Below are positions 60,100 to 64,000 of a DNA stretch of 64,000 bases, in pieces (within the stretch, counting starts at the first letter, position 1; the number at the start of each line of letters is the position of its first letter). The DNA comes from Arthrobacter sp. zg-Y1110. GTDB taxonomy: Bacteria > Actinomycetota > Actinomycetes > Actinomycetales > Micrococcaceae. Below the pieces are notes generated by a model. It ran no database searches. It worked only from the letters and a program-made list of their open reading frames with translations, and was not told where the DNA came from. Made by a program: the position numbers and the translations under genes. Location: positions 2,170,001-2,234,000 of the forward strand of contig NZ_CP104272.1 of the NCBI RefSeq assembly GCF_025244865.1, given 5' to 3'.

Positions 60100-61059
60100 C
60101 TAGCCGGCCACCAGTTCCACTTCGAAGCCCTCTTCGTTTTCCAGATAGGCGGCGTAGTGCTCCGCTCCCCCGGCGTGGGGATGCCGGTCCGCGAACATCA
60201 GGGTCCAGCCGTGGCTGGCCGCACGCCGTGCCAGGAGTTCGACGTCGGCCTCCGAACCGGCGCAGAACGCGAGGTGGTTCAGTCCGGCCCGCTTCCGGGA
60301 ATAGGGACCCCGTTCGACGTCGGGGCCTTCCTCGAGCACTATGTAGCCCTCGGCGCCCTGCCAGCTTGCACCGGTGGTCCAGGTGTCCTTCCGGACGTAG
60401 CCCACCCGTTCCAGCAGCCAGCCCAGGGACTTTTCGGCCGCAGCGAAATCGTTGACCCAGATCTCCGTGTGATGCAGCCGTCCCGTGGGGGCGGCCGCAG
60501 GAGCAGGAGACGACGCCGCTTCGAGTACCGCCGCGGCGGCGGCTGCCTTGGTCTCCGCACCGGCGCGCGGCTTCCACGGAACACCGGCCGTGCCGGCGTC
60601 CATGGCCTCATTGGACAACCGGTCCGCGTCCTTGTTCAGTTCCCGCGGAATCCACTGGTATTTCACCCGCTGCGGATTGACGATCGAACGTGCCTTCGCC
60701 GCAAGTTTCTGCATGTCGGCATGCTTGATCTTCCAGCGGCCGCTCATCTGCTCGACCACGAGCTTGGAATCCATCTTCGCCAGGATCCAGCAGTCCGGGT
60801 CGATGCTGTGCGCCAACTCCAGGGCCGCGATAAGGCCTGAATACTCGGCAACGTTATTGGACACCCGGCCCACGTATTCGGCCTTTTCAGCCAGGATGCG
60901 GCCGGAGTCAGGATCGCGGACCAGCGCGCCGTAACCGGCGATACCCGGATTGCCCCGCGACCCCCCGTCGGCTTCCACAATCAGGGTCCGCCGGGAGCTG
61001 CCGGCGGAGGCACGGCGGGGTTCCTCGCCGGAGTCGGGCTCCGGGTCAAACAATGTCAC
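60100..61059 (-). CDS. RNase HI - VOC domain fusion protein
   Basis: 319 aa. Residues 24-165 are a complete RNase HI: VEADGGSRGNPG (Asp), NNVAEYSGLIAAL (Glu), KMDSKLVVEQMSG (Asp) and LNKDADRLSNEA (Asp), so cleavage of RNA in RNA-DNA hybrids is expected. An Ala-rich linker follows to about 192. The C-terminal 125 residues (LHHTEIWVNDFAAAEKSLGWLLERVGY to YAAYLENEEGFEVELV) form a VOC/glyoxalase domain. In mycobacteria the RNase HI partner at this position is instead an acid phosphatase/CobC-like domain. It lies 3 bases after the zinc-ribbon-type gene. Confidence 0.9.
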   Translation of the reverse strand: MTLFDPEPDSGEEPRRASAGSSRRTLIVEADGGSRGNPGIAGYGALVRDPDSGRILAEKAEYVGRVSNNVAEYSGLIAALELAHSIDPDCWILAKMDSKLVVEQMSGRWKIKHADMQKLAAKARSIVNPQRVKYQWIPRELNKDADRLSNEAMDAGTAGVPWKPRAGAETKAAAAAAVLEAASSPAPAAAPTGRLHHTEIWVNDFAAAEKSLGWLLERVGYVRKDTWTTGASWQGAEGYIVLEEGPDVERGPYSRKRAGLNHLAFCAGSEADVELLARRAASHGWTLMFADRHPHAGGAEHYAAYLENEEGFEVELVAG

Positions 61060-61062
61060 CGC

Positions 61063-61803
61063 TTAGCTGCCCCACTCGGCAGAGCGGACCAGGATGCAGC
61101 CCGAATCCGGGCAGAACACAATCTCGTCTTCCGCGGCCTTGCGGATGTCGGCAAGGTCACCGGGGCTCAGCTGCATACCCGATCCCTCGGAGGTGCCGTG
61201 GAAGAGCCGGGCGGCGCCGATGCCGTGCTTTGACAGGGTCTTTTCGTAGACGGCAAGCAACGCGGTATCGAAGCTGTCGGCAAGCTCTGCGCGGCGGGCT
61301 TCGGCGTCGGAACGGTCCGCGGCAATGACGGCGAGTTCGGCGTCGCGCTTCTCCTCCAGTTCCCGGCGCTTCTCGTGCAGGGATGTCAGTGCTTCACCGG
61401 CTTCGGCTTCGCGGGTGCGGGCAGCCTCGAGCCGTTCCATCACATCGAGTTCGACGTCTTCAAGGTCGGACCGGCGGCGTTCGAGGGACACGATTTCCGC
61501 CTGCAGCGCCGTGAGCTCCTTGGAGCCGCCCTTGCCGCTGTCCAGGTGCTGCTGGTCGCGGGCCATCCGTGCAACCACGGACGCTACGTCCGCTTCGGCG
61601 CGGGTGAGCTCACGTTCAATGTCGGCCACTTCCGTGCCGGCTGCCACGCGTGCGCTTTCAGCTGCGGCGACGGCACCGGCCAGGGACGCGATCTCGGGAT
61701 TGTTGCTAACGTTGCGGGCCTGATTGCGCAGGGACTTGATCCTGCTGTCCAGGGCCTGCAGATCCAGCAGCCTCAGCTGCTCCGCGGGCGATGCTTTTGC
61801 CAC
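61063..61803 (-). CDS. Coiled-coil protein of the C4 zinc-ribbon (DUF164) family, ribbon degenerate
   Basis: 246 aa. Residues 5-185 are long antiparallel coiled-coil helices rich in Glu/Arg/Ala. The C-terminus ARLFHGTSEGSGMQLSPGDLADIRKAAEDEIVFCPDSGCILVR aligns with the family zinc ribbon, but the first CxxC pair is replaced (GTSEGSGM) and only two cysteines remain in FCPDSGC, so zinc is probably not bound. Family role unclear, with nucleic-acid binding suggested. It sits between the Nif3-like gene and the RNase HI fusion, as in most actinobacteria. Confidence 0.88.
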   Translation of the reverse strand: MAKASPAEQLRLLDLQALDSRIKSLRNQARNVSNNPEIASLAGAVAAAESARVAAGTEVADIERELTRAEADVASVVARMARDQQHLDSGKGGSKELTALQAEIVSLERRRSDLEDVELDVMERLEAARTREAEAGEALTSLHEKRRELEEKRDAELAVIAADRSDAEARRAELADSFDTALLAVYEKTLSKHGIGAARLFHGTSEGSGMQLSPGDLADIRKAAEDEIVFCPDSGCILVRSAEWGS

Positions 61804-61880
61804 CGGTTACCTCCGTGTATATCCGGGCCTGCCTGGCCCGGCTCTCCTAAGCCTATGCCACCGCCGGGGATCACTTCAGC

Positions 61881-62789
61881 CTACGGCGTCAGTACGAAGT
61901 CCCACGGATCTGTGTTCACGCCGCTGACGCGCACGTCAGCGGCGAAGCCCTGGTCCGTCAGGACGTTTTCGAGGGCGTTCGCGGCCGGCGTCAGCCACAG
62001 CCATTCGCTGCCGAAGTGGGAGACGTCCATGAGGTACGGACGGCCGTTTCCGGCAAGGGCACGCTCCCGCAGTTCCGACGCCGGGTGGTGGCGCAGGTCC
62101 GCGGTGACGTAGACGTCGGCGCGCTGGGCCCGGACGGCGTCGAACAGGCTGTCACCGGCTCCGCCGCAGACGGCCACCCGGCGGACCAGGCCCTGCGGGT
62201 CGCCCGCCACGCGGACGCCGCCGGCGACGGCGGGCAGGAGGCTGAAGACGCGTTCGGCGAAGTCCGCCAGCGAAAGCATCTCGGGAAGATCCCCGACCCG
62301 GCCGATCCCCTCTTCGGGCAGGCCTTCCGCAGCGGGAACCAGCGGCGTGACGTTCCGGAGCCCGAAGGCGTCTGCGAGCACGTCGGACACGCCCCCGACG
62401 GCGCTGTCGCCGTTGGTGTGCACCGTCAACAGGGCGCAGCCGCCCTCGATCAGCCGGTGCACTGTCTCGCCCTTGAACGAGTTGGCAGCTACGGAGTTGA
62501 CCGGTTTCAGCAGCAGGGGGTGATGGGTCACGAGCAGGTCCGCTCCCCATTCAAGGGCCTCGTCGATGACTTCACGGGTGGGATCAACCGCGAACAGGAT
62601 CCGCCGGACCTCCCGGTCGCCGCGGCCTGCAACAAGGCCGGGCGCGTCCCAGTCCTCGGCCAGTGATTCGGGCCAGAGTTCTTCGGCTGCCAGCAGTACG
62701 TCGCCAAGGGTGGGTGTGTCGCTGCCGCCGGTGGCCTGGTCAGGTTCAGTGTCTGCGCCGGCGCGCTCGTGGGGGTGATCCGCTTCCAT
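61881..62789 (-). CDS. Nif3-like dinuclear metal centre protein
   Basis: 302 aa. EDWDAPGLVAGR, LLVTHHPLLLKPVNS with the metal-binding His pair, LLTVHTNGDSAVGGVSDVLADAFGL and the late DVSHFGSEW are NIF3/YbgI hallmarks. A conserved family of GTP cyclohydrolase I type 2-like hexamers; the biological substrate is uncertain. ATG at 62789 is chosen; a TTG at 62825 would add 12 residues and neither has a good ribosome site. Heads the Nif3 - zinc ribbon - RNase HI run. Confidence 0.92.
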   Translation of the reverse strand: MEADHPHERAGADTEPDQATGGSDTPTLGDVLLAAEELWPESLAEDWDAPGLVAGRGDREVRRILFAVDPTREVIDEALEWGADLLVTHHPLLLKPVNSVAANSFKGETVHRLIEGGCALLTVHTNGDSAVGGVSDVLADAFGLRNVTPLVPAAEGLPEEGIGRVGDLPEMLSLADFAERVFSLLPAVAGGVRVAGDPQGLVRRVAVCGGAGDSLFDAVRAQRADVYVTADLRHHPASELRERALAGNGRPYLMDVSHFGSEWLWLTPAANALENVLTDQGFAADVRVSGVNTDPWDFVLTP

Positions 62790-62917
62790 GACTTTAGTTC
62801 TACCCGCTGCCGTTGCCGTGCTCAATTCCGCCGCGCCTGCCGTGACGGAACGAACACCGCCGCACCCGGTTGCCGGACATCGGGAATCAAAGCGGGACGT
62901 GATGCCTTGTTAAGGGC

Positions 62918-63442
62918 ATGAAGACGTATGTATTAGGCGGAGGCTGCTTTTGGTGCCTCGATGCTCTTTACCGCAAGGTCCGCGGCGTAACCGACGTAGT
63001 TTCCGGCTACACAGGGGGCGCGGTGGACAACCCGGACTATGACAGCGTGAGCGCCGGGATCACCGGGCACGCAGAAGTAGTGGCCGTGACCTTTGACGAG
63101 GACATGATCCCCCCGGAAGTCATCCTGGACATGTTCTTCTCGCAGCATGATCCCACCACCCTGAACCGACAGGGCTACGACGTCGGCACCCAGTACCGGT
63201 CCTCGATGTTCTACCGGGACGAGGATCAGCGCAAGGAATTCGAAGCTGCGATTGAGCGTGCCCGGGAGAACTGGAAGGACCCGATCGTCACCGAGATCGT
63301 GCCCCTTCCCCGGTTTTACCCGGCGGAGGATTTCCACCAGGATTTCTACGCCAAGCACCCCGGCCAGGGTTACTGTCAGGTGATTATTAATCCGAAGCTG
63401 GCCAAGGCCCGCAAGTATTACTCCGAATGGCTTCAGGACTAG
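62918..63442 (+). CDS. msrA: Peptide-methionine (S)-S-oxide reductase
   Basis: Repairs methionine S-sulfoxide in proteins. 174 aa with the catalytic GGGCFWCLDALY near the N-terminus and FFSQHDPTTLNRQGYDVGTQYRS. The later GYCQVIINPKLAK provides a possible recycling Cys. TAAGGG precedes the ATG by four bases. Divergent from the Nif3 gene and 83 bases before cysK. Confidence 0.96.
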   Translation: MKTYVLGGGCFWCLDALYRKVRGVTDVVSGYTGGAVDNPDYDSVSAGITGHAEVVAVTFDEDMIPPEVILDMFFSQHDPTTLNRQGYDVGTQYRSSMFYRDEDQRKEFEAAIERARENWKDPIVTEIVPLPRFYPAEDFHQDFYAKHPGQGYCQVIINPKLAKARKYYSEWLQD

Positions 63443-63525
63443 GGCTGTCCGGCCGCGCCGATAGGCTGGAACGGGCATACCTGAGTCCGGCTTTTTAAAG
63501 CAATGTTGAAGGAATAGAGGAAACC

Positions 63526-64000
63526 ATGGCTCGTATTTATGACGATGTAACCCAGCTCGTAGGCGGTACCCCGCTGGTCCGCCTGAACCGGCTTGCCGAG
63601 GGGCTTCCCGCCCAGGTGGCCGTGAAGCTGGAGTTCTACAACCCGGCCAACAGCGTCAAGGACCGGATCGGCGTAGCCATTGTCGACGCCGCCGAGAAGG
63701 CCGGCGCGCTTCAGCCCGGCGGCACCATCGTGGAGGGCACCTCCGGCAATACCGGCATCGCCCTGGCCATGGTGGGCGCTGCCCGCGGCTACAAGGTGAT
63801 CCTCACCATGCCCGAAACCATGTCCACGGAACGCCGTGTCATGCTCCGCGCCTACGGTGCGGAGATTGTCCTCACCCCCGGCGCCGAAGGCATGCGCGGA
63901 GCAGTGGACAAGGCCAAGGAAATCGTGGCCACCACTGAAAACGCCATCTGGGCGCAGCAGTTCGCCAACGAAGCGAACCCGGCCGTACACCGCGCCACCA
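63526..64000 (+). CDS. cysK: Cysteine synthase A (partial, 3' end outside window)
   Basis: O-acetylserine sulfhydrylase, PLP-dependent. About 158 codons visible of roughly 310. The N-terminus [20 protein letters not shown], the PLP-lysine motif [11 protein letters not shown] near residue 45, and [11 protein letters not shown] are diagnostic. GAGG lies five bases before the ATG. The gene runs off the right edge; cysE often follows in actinobacteria but is not visible. Confidence 0.97.
   Translation, partial: MARIYDDVTQLVGGTPLVRLNRLAEGLPAQVAVKLEFYNPANSVKDRIGVAIVDAAEKAGALQPGGTIVEGTSGNTGIALAMVGAARGYKVILTMPETMSTERRVMLRAYGAEIVLTPGAEGMRGAVDKAKEIVATTENAIWAQQFANEANPAVHRAT

Noticed and set aside
60085..60110. 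TGGCCGG/CCGGCCA inverted repeat between yaaA and the RNase HI fusion
   Set aside because: It has a 7-bp stem, a long loop and no T-run, and lies across both stop codons; too weak to call a terminator.

Overview
The window is high-GC chromosomal DNA with dense, often overlapping genes. It looks like a member of the Actinomycetota, most likely the Micrococcaceae (Arthrobacter and relatives). Supporting signs are paired ClpP1/ClpP2, a mycothiol-type nitroreductase relative, MptB, EttA, an RNase E with a very long Ala/Glu/Pro-rich N-terminus, and a T-box with a very short stem I ahead of ileS. Most of the window is core gene content. Identification is from protein and RNA motifs read by eye; no database search was run.

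Region by region. 1-4.3 kb: rpmA (partial), rplU and rne on the minus strand. 4.7-7.3 kb: a VKOR membrane protein, a maltokinase-cap-like protein and a PRISE-type reductase. 7.3-13.3 kb: a minus-strand operon ileS-folC-DUF4233-ndk preceded by an isoleucine T-box (specifier ATC). 13.3-16.1 kb: an SDR, an AbiEi/DUF559-type gene whose 3' end is partly duplicated, four 102-bp tandem repeats and a small membrane protein. 16-24 kb: valS, an Rv2466c-like protein, and tig-clpP1-clpP2-clpX. 24-36 kb: tRNA-Pro, tRNA-Gly, a Nei-type glycosylase, rpiB, a large secreted metalloprotease with LGFP repeats, pepN, an OsmC protein, an MscS channel, a truncated globin and two thioesterases. 36-41 kb: ettA, a block of 51-bp tandem repeats, a lipoprotein, an ssb paralogue, an esterase and tRNA-Arg.

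41-45 kb holds a cell-surface signalling module: DUF4397 protein, class F sortase, ECF sigma factor, zinc anti-sigma factor and an M50-type membrane protease, all in one direction. 45-49.7 kb: a DUF3224 protein, two integral-membrane glycosyltransferases meeting tail to tail, a Pro/Ala-rich membrane protein and orn.

The accessory part is 49.8-53.1 kb. Just after tRNA-His sits a three-gene cassette: a small helical protein, a polymorphic toxin with a probable REase-5 fold C-terminus, and a probable immunity protein. It is bounded by two 175-bp direct repeats that differ at two bases. Each repeat carries the tRNA-His 3' end, its terminator and a promoter-like sequence. No integrase is present. 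The second repeat is followed by no cassette, which suggests modular gain and loss at this tRNA.

53-64 kb returns to core genes: a VOC protein, an acyl-CoA dehydrogenase, def, a long GAPDH, an MFS exporter, the RNase P RNA, yaaA, an unusual RNase HI-VOC fusion, a zinc-ribbon-type coiled-coil protein with a decayed ribbon, a Nif3-like protein, msrA and the start of cysK.
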